Positions 12,401-21,326 of a stretch of 64,000 bases of DNA are shown piece by piece. The stretch is from positions 74,265,960 to 74,329,959 of the forward strand of contig NC_092345.1 of the NCBI RefSeq assembly GCF_963676685.1, read 5' to 3'. Source of the stretch: Mytilus edulis (Eukaryota > Mollusca > Bivalvia > Mytilida > Mytilidae). The notes under the pieces were generated by a model. The model was given only the letters and a program-made list of their open reading frames with translations, was not told the DNA's origin and did not search any database. Within the stretch, counting starts at the first letter, position 1. Each line of letters starts with the position of its first letter. Position numbers and translations under genes: made by a program.

Positions 12401-15400
12401 ACGATACTGTTGTCAGGTCACTAAAGATTGCTTATTTTGGCGTTAACATTGATTCACTTATAGGGTCTTTGCATCGGAACTAAACACATTTATTAAAAAA
12501 CCAGTTGTTGGCATGACACGGGTTATGTTCTTCTCATATATGTTATGATGGTATGATACTAAACCCTTAACGGGAAGGATTGTGCCTGATATTCATATGA
12601 TGAAATCATAATCTTTAATCAGTTTAATTGAAGTCTGGAGCTGGCATGTCAGTTAACTGCTAGTAGTCTGTTGTTATACCCCACGCAACGAAGTTGCGCA
12701 GGGTATAATGTTTTTGACCCGTCCGTCCGTCAGTCCGTCCGTCAGTCCGTCCGTCAGTCCGTCCGTCCGTCAGTCCTGTTTCTTGTCATCGCAACTCCTC
12801 TCAAACCACACAACAGAATTTCACGAAACCTTTTCAGATAATAAGGACATACTATGTAGTTGTGCATATCGACGGGAAATTGGGATTCAATTTTTTTTCT
12901 AGGAGTTACGCCCCTTTGAACTTATTTACTTTAATGTACTACTGCAACAGTTTGTCATCTCAACTCCTCTCAAACCACACAACAGAATTTCACGAAACCT
13001 TTTCAGATAATAAGGACATGCTATGTAGTTGTGCATATCGACGGGAAATTGCGATTCAATTTTTTTTCTAGGAGTTACGCCCCTTTGAACTTATTTACTT
13101 TAATGTACTACTGCAACAGTTTGTCATCGCAACTCCTCTCAAACCACACAACAGAATTTCACGAAACCTTTTCAGATAATAAGGACATACTATGTAGTTG
13201 TGCATATCGACGGGAAATTGCGATTCAATTTTTTTCTAGGAGTTACGCCCCTTTGAACTTATTTACTTTAATGTACTACTGCAACAGTTTGTCATCGCAA
13301 CTCCTCTCAAACCACACAACAGAATTTCACGAAACCTTTTCAGATAATAAGGACATGCTATGTAGTTGTGCATATCGACGGGAAATTGCGATTCAATTTT
13401 TTTTGTAGGAGTTACGCCCCTTTGAACTTATTTACTTTAATGTACTACTGCAACAGTTTGTCATCGCAACTCCTCTCAAACCACACAACAGAATTTCACG
13501 AAACCTTTTCAGATAATATGGACATACTATGTAGTTGTGCATATCGACGGGAAATTGCGATTCAATTTTTTTCTAGGAGTTACGCCCCTTTGAACTCCTC
13601 TCAAACCACACAACAGAATTTCACGAAACCTTTTCAAATAATAAGGACATACTATGTAGTTGTGCATATCGACGGGAAATTGTGATTCAATTTTTTTCTA
13701 GGAGTTACGCCCCTTTGAACTTATTATACCCCACGCAACGAAGTTGCAGAGGGTATAATGTTTTTGACCCGTCCGTCCGTCAGTCCTGTTTCTTGTCATC
13801 GCAACTCCTCTCAAACCACACAACAGAATTTCACGAAACCTTTTCAGATAATAAGGACATACTATGTAGTTGTGCATATCGACGGGAAATTGCGATTCAA
13901 TTTTTTTTCTAGGAGTTACGCCCCTTTGAACTTATTTACTTAATGTACTACTGCAACAGTTTGTCATCGCAACTCCTCTCAAACCACACAACAGAATTTC
14001 ACGAAACCTTTTTATATGAAAAGGACATATTATGTAGTTGTGCATATCGAAGGGAAATTACGATTCAATTTTATTTCTAGGAGTTACGCCCCTTTGAACT
14101 TATTTGCTTCAATGTACTACTGCAACAGTTTGTCATCGCAACTCCTCTGAAACTACACAACAGAATTTCATGAAACCTTTTCAGATAATAAGGACATACT
14201 ATGTAGTTGTGCATATCGACGGGAAATTACGATTCAATTTTATTTCTAGGAGTTACGCCCCTTTGAACTTATTTGCTTCAATGTACTTCTGCAACAGTTT
14301 GTCATCTCAACTCCTCTGAAAGCACACAACAGAATTTCATGAAATTTTGTAGATAATAAGGACATACTATGTAGATGTGTATATTGACAGGAAATTATTA
14401 TTCAATATTTTTTCTTATACAATTTTTTTTTCTTATACTTATTTAATTTCTCCAATGACAATGTGGGGACGTGGGGTATGTGAGCGTGCTCACTAAGGTT
14501 CTTTAATTTACTTTAATGTATTACTGCAACTGTTTGTCATCGCAATTCCTCTCAAACCACACAACAGAATTTCACAAAACCTTTTCAGATGATAAGGACA
14601 TACTATGTAGTTGTGCATATCGACGGGAAATTGCGATTCAATTTTTTTTCTAGGAGTTACGGCCCTTTGAACTTATTTACTTTAATGTACTACTGCAACA
14701 GTTTGTCATCGCAACTCCTCTCAAACCACACAACAGAATTTCATGAAACTTTGTAGATAATAAGGACATACTATGTAGATGTGCATATCAACAGGAAATT
14801 ACGGTTCAACTTTTTTTCTAGGAGTTATGCCCCTTTGAACTTATTTGTCTCAATGTACTTCTGCAACAGTTTGTCATCTCAACTCCTCTGAAAACACACA
14901 ACAGAATTTCATGAAATTTTGTAGATAATAAGGACATACTATGTATATTGACAGGAAATTATTATTCAATATTTTTTCTTATACAATTTTTTTTTCTTAT
15001 ACTTATTTAATTTCTCCAATGACAATGTGGGGACGTGGGGTATGTGAGCGTGCTCACTAAGGTTCTTTAATTATTTATGTATTATTGTCATTTTGTTTAT
15101 TTTCTTTGGTTACATCTTCTGACATCAGACTCAGACTTCTCTTGAATTGAATTTTAAATGTGCGTATTGTTATGCATTTACTTTTCTACATTGGCTAGAG
15201 GTATAGGGGAGGGTTGAGATCTCATAAACATGTTTAACCCCGCCGCATTTTTGCGCCTGTCCCAAGTCAGGAGCCTCTGGCCTTTGTTAGTCTTGTATTT
15301 TTTTAATTTTAGTTTCTTGTGTACAATTCGGAAATTAGTATGGCGTTCATTATCACTGAACTAGTATATATTTGTTTAGGGGCCAGCTGAAGGAAGCCGC

Positions 15401-18290
15401 CGGGTGCGGGAATGTCTCGCTACATTGAAGACCTGTTAGTGACTTTCTGCTTTTGTATTTTCTATGGTCGGGTTGTTGTCTCTTTGACACATTCCCCATT
15501 TCCATTCTCAATTTTATTTTGAAAAACATGAAACATATAGTTCAGCTTTGGCCATTGCTGGCAGGCTAGGTATAGTTGACATCTTTTATTTTGGTTGTTA
15601 AATATTTTGAAACTTCTTCACTTTATTCACTCAATTTGTCCTTGATGTATTATTGTGGCAATACAAACTCATGTTGTATTCTTAGTATAGATAGGTTGTT
15701 AAAAATGACAGACAAATGCTATCATCATTGTTCATGAATAAAAAAAGAGTCAAAGAATTAACCTTTTCATTAGAACATTTTAGTTAAAGAAATTTAACCA
15801 AAAAAAACCAGATTTTTTTACTGAAAATAAAGATAGTTAAAGTATATATTAACCCTAGATCTAAATTTATTTACCATGTTTACTTGTACCAGTAAAAAAA
15901 ACCACACTTTTTTAAAGTAGTGCACTCATTGATAGGATATCAATTATCAAGTCATCCCAAATCTTACACTTTATACTAACATGACTAAATGAGAGATAAC
16001 ATAAGAAACTATTATTACAATACATGCATTAGCAAATGATTAGCAAAGTAAAACTTTATTGCTCACAGGACATTTTAAACATTCAAGTGCAGAAGGTGTA
16101 CATGTACTATTGTTCTTCAACATAAAATTGCATGATTTTATTATAGTGACACATTGAGACTGTCAGTCCAGTTAAAGGGTTACATGAATTACTATTGGAG
16201 ATTGTATTAACCCTTTTAGAATTTATTTTAGATGATACTTTTGAGACTGTGATTCCTGTTAAAGGAGACTTTACTATTGGAGATTTGGTTTGGGGACAGA
16301 TCCGTGGGTTTCCGTCTTGGCCAGGAAAGGTTGTACATGAGTCTGAAGTTTATGATGCAGAGGAATTAGAACCAGGAAAGGTATGATTAATATTTTCCAT
16401 CAAAGATAGACTTGTATACTTTAGTCAGTCAGTCCTCTCTTTGGAGCTTGTTACTGTGTAACTGTTATCTGGTTAACTCCTGTTAGTTTATCTCTGTATT
16501 CATCTTTCCATTAACCGGTTAATGTTGCATTTTTTCATCAAATATAAGTAAAGTCATAGCTTCATAATATATACACAAACCTTCATCTGGCTATGCCATA
16601 TAGTGACACATTTTCAATTCCTTTGGCATATTTACTTCTTTTTTTTTTAAATATATCTTTAGATTGTGGTGTACATATATAAAATTTTATCACAATTTTC
16701 TTAACAACTACAAAAGTTGTAATTTCTTGACATAATGCAAAAATTGAAAAATTTGATTGGTTCATATATTTAATGCAAAATAAAGTCTACAAAATATGAG
16801 TCTTTTTCAGTGTTGGGTAAAATGGTTTGGTGATCATACGTTCACTCAAGTAGAAATGTTAAAACTGAAAACTTTAACTGAAGGACTGGAAGGACATCAA
16901 AAATCAAAGAAAAAGAACAAAAAGTAAGTATTTCCGCAAATTGTCTTGAAGGAAAGTTAAAAATTCTCTAAAAAAATAATAATGGGGAACCCACTAAGTG
17001 AATTTAAATGTTAAATTCTATCACATTTGTGCAATGTTATTAAAAAAAACATGACAATGCAATCATCATGATCATTGGAGATAATTTGGCTGTAGATAAT
17101 TATTTTGCATGGCTCTGTCTTTCAAATTTCCTTGATTGTACATTAAAGGGTAATGATTAATTGTCCCCTCACAACTCAGTGCATCTGAAAAACCTGTTCT
17201 CTGTCTTTCCCTGTGGCTGTTCTGTCTAAATGCTCTGACATGAACAATTCTTTCCAGATTTTTGTGAAATTTATATCAGGGTTTTTCAGAACAAGTTATA
17301 AAAAAATAAGAGCCATTGAACTATTATTGAACAGCTTTTCTCTAATTTTTGTGCTATTTTCATGTTTCTTGTGCTGTGTGAGAAAAAATATTTCTCATCA
17401 CTATATTTTCATAGCAAATGATTGGTCAAAATTTAATTATGTTGTTAATTTTTCTTGATTTCTTCTGAATTTCCTATTGTGATGTCCTGTAAAAAAGAAA
17501 CCATGCCTGATGACGTCACTTTTAAAGAACACAACTGTCTACAAATCTCGGAAAAGGATTGATAAAAATGGTTACTATAACTTGTGTATTTATAATATTT
17601 CTCCACTCTCAACAGTTAAATTTTAACAATTTAAAAAGCTAAGCAAACCTCACGCTTTAAATATTGAAATTTAACAATTTCTAGTGGAGAAATATCATAA
17701 CTCACTTATTGCAGTGATGGAATCTATATATCTTATGCCCCTTTTTAAATATGAATTAATTAAAAATTGTACTGTACAATGTTGTAAGTGCTCCAAAGCC
17801 TTCATTTTGTAGAATTGTCCTGAAATTTATATTTAAGGGCTATCTCAGCAATGTCTCGAACAAATTTTCAAATCTGCAGATCAACTGCTTTTAAAAGAGT
17901 TATGCCCCTTGGAAAAGTAAGGTAATTGCATTGATAGCTGTCTAAATAATATAATATAAGGAGATATGGAATGATTGAAAAGTGAGCTCATTTGTTAGAT
18001 TTGTATTCATGTAAAAAAGAATTTTAAGTTAAAATCAAATTTGATTCCTGTTAATCTGTTCATAGTTAAGTTATTGTTGTAAGGCAATACAAGTTTCACA
18101 ACAGTAAAACAAGTCATAAACTGACTCGGTGAAATTGTTATTGGATATTTTTAGAGGCAGAAAAATGAATTCTAACCTAGAAGCAGCAATACATGAGGCT
18201 TTGATAGAATTAGATAGGCAGACCACTTTACAGATGGAAATGAAAATAAAACCAAAAGGAAAGACTATAAAGAAAAAGAAGGTTAAATAA
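1..18290 (+). CDS. MBD5: MBD5-like chromatin protein (MBD + PWWP), 5' end outside window
   Basis: Six exons (1-430, 5121-5443, 6965-11866, 16232-16380, 16811-16923, 18155-18290) with GT..AG introns of matching phase join into one frame of 2016 codons plus a TAA stop; the frame is still open at the left edge. Domains in order: a divergent methyl-CpG-binding domain across exons 1-2 with the MBD5/6-type cysteine motif GTCKCGLECP; a very long low-complexity Ser/Thr/Asn/Gln region in the third exon; and a C-terminal PWWP domain in the last three exons (GDLVWGQIRG, PSWPG, WFGDHTFTQV) followed by the MBD5 tail motif LEAAIHEAL. In vertebrates MBD5 and MBD6 are nuclear, bind heterochromatin without needing DNA methylation, and associate with the BAP1/ASXL deubiquitinase (PR-DUB). 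Having both MBD and PWWP points to MBD5 rather than MBD6. The homology call is strong; function in this animal is inferred. Confidence 0.93.
431..1707 (+). other. MBD5-like intron, first part: nothing recognised
   Basis: AT-rich intron sequence. Near the donor the motif TAGGATAATTCTATA recurs three times (about 403-495), a small local duplication. I see no other structure. Confidence 0.5.
1708..2787. repeat. Foldback/tandem-unit repeat element with AACCGGATTT ends
   Basis: The inverted ends AACCGGATTT (1708-1717) and AAATCCGGTT (2778-2787) bound a 1.1-kb block. A GC-rich run of GGCGGGC-type motifs at about 1753-1797 leads into roughly five degenerate units carrying CCGTTCAGGAGTTATGGTTC, with a period of about 145-185 bp. 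There is no coding capacity. It looks like a non-autonomous bivalve element whose interior has expanded in tandem; its class is not determined. Confidence 0.6.
2890..4688. mobile_element. Non-autonomous element with TTTATACGACCGCA inverted ends, copy 1
   Basis: The ends TTTATACGACCGCA (2890-2903) and TGCGGTCGTATAAA (4675-4688) are exact inverted repeats. The interior has a GTC trinucleotide run near 2944-2969, then several degenerate units containing GAATTAGGGGCC, then CAATATTGTGCAATAGCAAG motifs. A second copy lies at 21327-23024. Beyond the right end both copies share a further 20 or so bases (GCCCTGCGGAGCA), so the true terminus may lie slightly outside. No transposase is visible. Confidence 0.75.
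4689..5120 (+). other. MBD5-like intron remainder: nothing recognised
   Basis: Unique-looking AT-rich sequence up to the acceptor at 5119-5120. The minus-strand frame here has no recognisable product. Confidence 0.45.
5121..5443 (+). CDS. MBD5: MBD5-like coding exon: second half of the MBD
   Basis: The acceptor TATTTTCAG|T restores the serine codon split by the previous donor, and the donor is CAG|GTTTGT. It encodes SPSNVPLKSPMDIAKYL, then GTCKCGLECP, then NKVFNFD, the signature of the MBD5/6 MBD. This is followed by WTLDIDCPKDLTKLCNHKRK and a Ser-rich stretch. The ATG at 5149 is internal methionine, not a start. Confidence 0.93.
5510..5729. repeat. 55-bp tandem repeat, 4 copies
   Basis: Units begin at 5510, 5565, 5620 and 5675 (GTCTTCAATA) and differ only at single bases (GGACATG/GGGCATG). 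It lies in the MBD5-like intron, just after the exon ending at 5443. Confidence 0.93.
5730..6964 (+). other. MBD5-like intron remainder: nothing recognised
   Basis: AT-rich intron with no supported coding, RNA or repeat signal beyond short A/T runs and a short TATATA run near 6646. Confidence 0.45.
6965..11866 (+). CDS. MBD5: MBD5-like giant low-complexity exon (4.9 kb)
   Basis: The acceptor TTTTTTAG|AT continues the codon split at 5443. The exon is open for 1634 codons and ends at the donor ACAG|GTAATT. Visible content: a basic start (DQKKKTKSKIVK); seven perfect copies of DNYNSQTRIS at 7324-7533; a Pro/Met/Phe-rich patch at about 8710-8905; a Lys-rich, NLS-like patch at about 8911-8967; a Gln-rich, Leu/Gln helix-like patch at about 10915-10995; and an acidic stretch at about 11150-11385. 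Vertebrate MBD5 also has a very large central exon of disordered sequence. Without the splice, the frame would run 31 more codons to a TAA at 11959-11961. Confidence 0.9.
7324..7533 (+). repeat. In-frame coding minisatellite, 30 bp x 7
   Basis: Seven head-to-tail copies of a 30-bp unit are identical at every base in this assembly. In the MBD5 frame each encodes DNYNSQTRIS. The absence of any synonymous differences points to very recent expansion or homogenisation, so copy number is probably variable between individuals. Confidence 0.97.
12061..12483 (+). pseudogene. 3' relic of a reverse-transcriptase retroelement
   Basis: A 140-codon open stretch starts PSYGVYISQLVRFARVCNN, continues through EKLLHQGFRYHKLVKTFTKF and GISHPIFYGN, and ends at TAA 12481-12483. 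This matches the C-terminal part, after the polymerase domain, of a retroelement RT family common in molluscs and cnidarians. Just upstream, IVNYPFLDG is readable in another frame (about 12030-12055), so a frameshift separates it from the body of the ORF. There is no start codon and no RT core here. The element class is uncertain. It lies in the MBD5-like intron between 11866 and 16232. Confidence 0.75.
12675..15073. repeat. 169-bp tandem array inside an element with ATACCCCACG ends
   Basis: About a dozen units with a period of 168-169 bp (GTCATC at 12785, 12954, 13123, 13291, 13460) share AACTCCTCTCAAACCACACA and GGAGTTACGCCCCTTTGAAC. The left end ATACCCCACG sits in a hairpin (GCAAC GAA GTTGC) followed by CCGTCCGT runs, and it recurs at about 13725. 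The inverse CGTGGGGTAT occurs at about 14470 and 15029. So at least two left ends and two right ends are merged, which indicates internal duplication or nested insertion. The forward ORFs of 60-125 aa here are by-products of the repeat. Confidence 0.85.
15170..15520 (+). repeat. Dispersed mussel repeat family (CCAAGTCAGGAGCCTCTGG type)
   Basis: It contains GTCAGGAGCCTCTGGCC, AGGGGCCAGCTGAAGG and CACATTCCCCATTTCCATTC in order. The same order, inverted, is at 26575-27342, and a partial copy is at 53370-53512. It is non-coding. I recognise this as a very common repeat in Mytilus sequence, but cannot assign a class. Confidence 0.75.
15521..16231 (+). other. MBD5-like intron remainder: nothing recognised
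   Basis: AT-rich intron up to the PWWP exon. GTTAAAGG/GAGACTGT motifs at about 16156-16180 resemble a fragment of the downstream exon, but do not form an exon. Confidence 0.4.
16232..16380 (+). CDS. MBD5: MBD5-like exon: first half of the PWWP domain
   Basis: The acceptor TTTATTTTAG|AT keeps the phase of the donor at 11866. The exon encodes DDTFETVIPV, then FTIGDLVWGQIRGFPSWPGK, the first strands of a PWWP domain with the GDLVWG and SWPG motifs that form part of the histone-binding aromatic cage. It ends in EPGK at AAAG|GTATGA, in phase 0. Confidence 0.93.
16381..18154 (+). other. Two short MBD5-like introns (16381-16810, 16924-18154): no other genes
   Basis: Both are AT-rich. The frames at 16583-16765 (-) and 17213-17458 (+) have no recognisable product and lie within the introns. 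Confidence 0.5.
16811..16923 (+). CDS. MBD5: MBD5-like exon: second half of the PWWP domain
   Basis: The acceptor TTTTTCAG|TGT opens with CWVKWFGDHTFTQVEMLKLK, followed by TLTEGLEGHQ. This is the WFGD strand and the helical linker that are nearly invariant in MBD5 homologues. The donor AAA|GTAAGT leaves two bases of a lysine codon. Confidence 0.94.
18155..18290 (+). CDS. MBD5: MBD5-like last coding exon (C-terminal helix and basic tail)
   Basis: The acceptor ATTTTTAG|A completes the split lysine codon. The product reads GRKMNSNLEAAIHEALIELD, a motif kept at the MBD5 C-terminus after the PWWP domain. A Lys-rich tail (KPKGKTIKKKKVK) precedes TAA at 18288-18290. The tail is the first unit of a 41-bp tandem repeat that continues past the stop. 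Confidence 0.92.
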
Positions 18291-18384
18291 AGACAGAAGG
18301 AAAGGCTATCAAGAAAAAGAAGGTTACAAAAAGACAGAAGGAAAGGCTATCAAGAAAAAGAAGGTTACAAAAAGACAGAAGCAG
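18250..18384 (+). repeat. 41-bp tandem repeat spanning the MBD5 stop codon
   Basis: About 3.3 units with starts at 18250, 18291, 18332 and 18373. The first unit encodes the basic C-terminal tail and ends GGTTAAATAA; the next two units read GGTTACAAAA at the same place. The stop therefore exists only because of differences inside the first repeat unit. The period is not a multiple of three, so later units are read in shifted frames. Confidence 0.9.
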
Positions 18385-19246
18385 ATCGTATCATAGGATA
18401 TAGTTCAGAAGATACACATTATGTTACATTATTGTTAAGTCGTCTGAGAAGTTGAATTATGATTTTGAACAAATTGGGTACCAGGTATATAGTTTTACTG
18501 CAATTGTGATTTTTTGTCTTAAGTTGAGTGATATGTAATTTGAAATGAGCTGGTACATGTGGTGACTGATAGAAGAGCACAGGTGTCAACTCTTCAGGTG
18601 TAAGACAAATGAAAGAGCTAGTATTATCATCAATACATTAAATTTTAAAGATCATATCTTTTTACACAAGGTGAAATATTCCACTGTTAGAGAGATGAAA
18701 ATCTCACAATTTTCTCCAGTAACATGACTTATTTTATACCAGGTTTACAATATACATAAAGACAGATTTACTTATCGATTGAGCAGTTATTTTAAGGAAA
18801 CAGACACCACATAAGTTTAATTATTTCAGGATTCAACTAAATAGAATGAGAATTAATCACTTTCAATTTAGCATTAGTAACTAAAAATCCAGAACTTCCT
18901 TGTTGCTGTCCAATATTCTTTCAAACTAAAGCATATAAGATTTAAATGGCAAAAAATGTTAGGTAATATTATTGTTTAAAGACAGAAGTATGTGATTTTT
19001 AATATGAACTCAACATACAAGTTCTTTCTTTAGTATATATTGTTGTACAGAGATATTTTTGACAGTAAAGTGTTTTATATATCAGGTCTCCTTTTAACAG
19101 TGCTTTTATAATATGTTGCATTTATTGCCATGCATTTTTTTGTTTACATTGTTTTGTTTGTTTCACATGTTAGTGCTTAACCTATGACATTGTTGTGTTT
19201 ATATTACATGTATGTTCTATTTTTGAACATCCTTCATAGATTGTAT

Positions 19247-19252
19247 AATAAA
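19247..19252 (+). promoter_or_regulatory. AATAAA poly(A) signal, proximal
   Basis: Canonical hexamer about 960 bp after the MBD5 stop codon. It is a candidate for the shorter 3' UTR form. Confidence 0.4.
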
Positions 19253-19507
19253 CCATATTTCTACTGTGTACTTTTTAAAATATAAATCTCATAATCTATA
19301 CACATTTTGAATTTGTTAGATGTATTTTTGTTCATATATATACAAGTGAATTCTATGAATTTACGATACTTTTTAATGAGTGTTCAAGTTTGAATTTTAG
19401 ATAATATACACAGTTTGTTTTTAAAACATAAACAGATTTGACTTCAAGCAGAAATGTATAGTGCTGTTTTATCAATGGTGTAAAGTGAAGTCACCAATAC
19501 CATTACA

Positions 19508-19513
19508 AATAAA
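19508..19513 (+). promoter_or_regulatory. AATAAA poly(A) signal, distal
   Basis: Canonical hexamer followed within 30 bp by a GT-rich stretch (GTCTGTTGAGTCCAGTTTTT), the usual downstream element arrangement. Confidence 0.45.
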
Positions 19514-19530
19514 GTCTGTTGAGTCCAGTT

Positions 19531-20909
19531 TTTGAATATAACCACATTTTTTTTTTGTTTATTTTAAAATTATAATATAAACAACTATTATTTTGTATTG
19601 ATTTAAGATCAAATTGATATTACGAATTGATGTTAAAACATAGATTAAACACATGCATGGAATCAATGTAGGGATACAAATTATGCAAAATACTCATTTT
19701 TTACCAAAATCTCAGCAATTTTGGTTAAATGGTTTACACAAACAAAAAACCAGTTTCGTAAACATTGATGAGGCCCTTAAAATAGAATTTTTAACTATAA
19801 ATGGCTGAAAGATTGTCAATATTATTTTAAACTTCATTCTTGGTTCTGTACATAGAGTGTTATAAATGTTAAAATAGATATATTGAAGTATAAAACTCTC
19901 ATACAAAAAAGAGTTTATGAAAGCATCATTTACAGTAAATAAATATATTTATTTTTTATTGACTACAACTATCATCAATTGTAAGTGTATAACAGGTATA
20001 TACATATTTTTTTATTCATTTCTCATTATATACAATGCCACGTTTGTTATTTACTGTTTGTTATATAGCTTTTTATTGGTGTTACTTGTGTATATATTCA
20101 TCAATATTTTATTATGACAGACTTAACAACCAAATATTTTCTCCTGAATTTCTGTCCTGAAATTTATGCATTAAAAAATCATTATGAATATAATTGGCAA
20201 GGATTTTTTCACAAATGTCTGATCATACTTTAAAAAAATTTAAGGTTACTAAAAATATACATGCCTAACTCTGGTATTCCTTACTTGTGTTACTTTTTCT
20301 AAAACTTTTATTTTGGAGAAAAAATAAATATTTCACTACATGAAATTTTTAAATGTGAAAAAAAAGGGAAAATTTTTCATATTCAATGAAATTTTTGGCT
20401 TGGAGAAAATTCTTTTTACAGAGAGATGCTTGGTTTTTCATCAAAATTAAACATATTTTTTATGGCTTATAGAATGCAAAGAAGTATTTATACAAGTCCA
20501 TATTCTTTCATAAAAGTGGTAGAAAAATTACACAAATTTTGTAGAAACAATAATTGATAGTGCTTAAATATTTTATAAATTGATGCTCTAGTTTGTTAAG
20601 TTTCAGAATATTTACATTTTGTGTTACTAATGTCTTCCTTCTTCTTACATAGTCTTCAACAGAGTAGATTCCTTAAGTTAAGTTAACAATAATTTGTGTT
20701 TATGTTCAGGTATGAAATAAGTGCTCTTTTTAACAACTATATACAAGGGTGAGACAACAAACATAGATTTAACATTTGATGTTTCACAATATTTTCTCCA
20801 TTTTGTTCATTTTAAAGCATTTCTACAATGCTTTTAAATTCTGATTTCCTTAGAAGGGTTGTAGATTTTAAAAAATTATGGTAAACATGCATATTTTGTT
20901 ATAAAGGTA
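19531..20909. other. Intergenic, nothing recognised
   Basis: AT-rich sequence downstream of the MBD5-like gene. Short frames such as 19917-20117 are Ile/Tyr/Phe-rich translations of A/T sequence and are not supported as genes. Confidence 0.45.
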
Positions 20910-21180
20910 TTAAGGAGGCTCGCTGGTCTAAATCAATTTTTTTTTCAATATGGGATATTGCTATATTTTTCTATAAATGAACTATATCATATACTTAATA
21001 GAAAAATTAAATAAAAAAATGGGGTCACCGTTCATTTAAGCTCACAATCTGCCTTAAAAAAAAGCATACATTTTTGTAAAGGTACTTTTTTCTGTTTCTC
21101 TCCTTACATGAAAACAACAATACACTCAGACCTGAAAGTTTTAGTTGAGTTATTTAATACTCTGGTGATTTTATTAGAAT
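20910..21180. mobile_element. Left part of a TTAAGG-ended element (fragment)
   Basis: It begins TTAAGGAGGCTCGCTGG, resembling the left end at 55566, and carries GGGTCACCG in the interior as the copies at 55566 and 61167 do. No matching right end (CCTTAA) is found, so it is probably truncated. Confidence 0.4.
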
Positions 21181-21326
21181 TATGTCTTTTACATATATAA
21201 TTTATTACTGTTGTACAAATACAGATTTAAATCTTTTTTGGATCACATATTTTCAACTTTGTTGTATAAGGGGAGATCACTCAGATTGTGTAACTTTTAT
21301 AAAGGAATGCATTGGGAAATTTCCTT

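Larger units (their letters stand above)
18291..19530 (+). other. Probable 3' UTR of the MBD5-like gene
   Basis: AT-rich sequence without a supported reading frame follows the stop. AATAAA signals occur at 19247-19252 and 19508-19513, so transcript ends near 19270 and near 19530 are plausible. The exact cleavage sites are not visible. Confidence 0.55.

Noticed and set aside
12708-14319. Series of small forward ORFs (60-125 aa) with repeated SYAPLNLF peptide
   Set aside because: They follow the 169-bp repeat units; same peptide in different frames, no start context or conserved domain.
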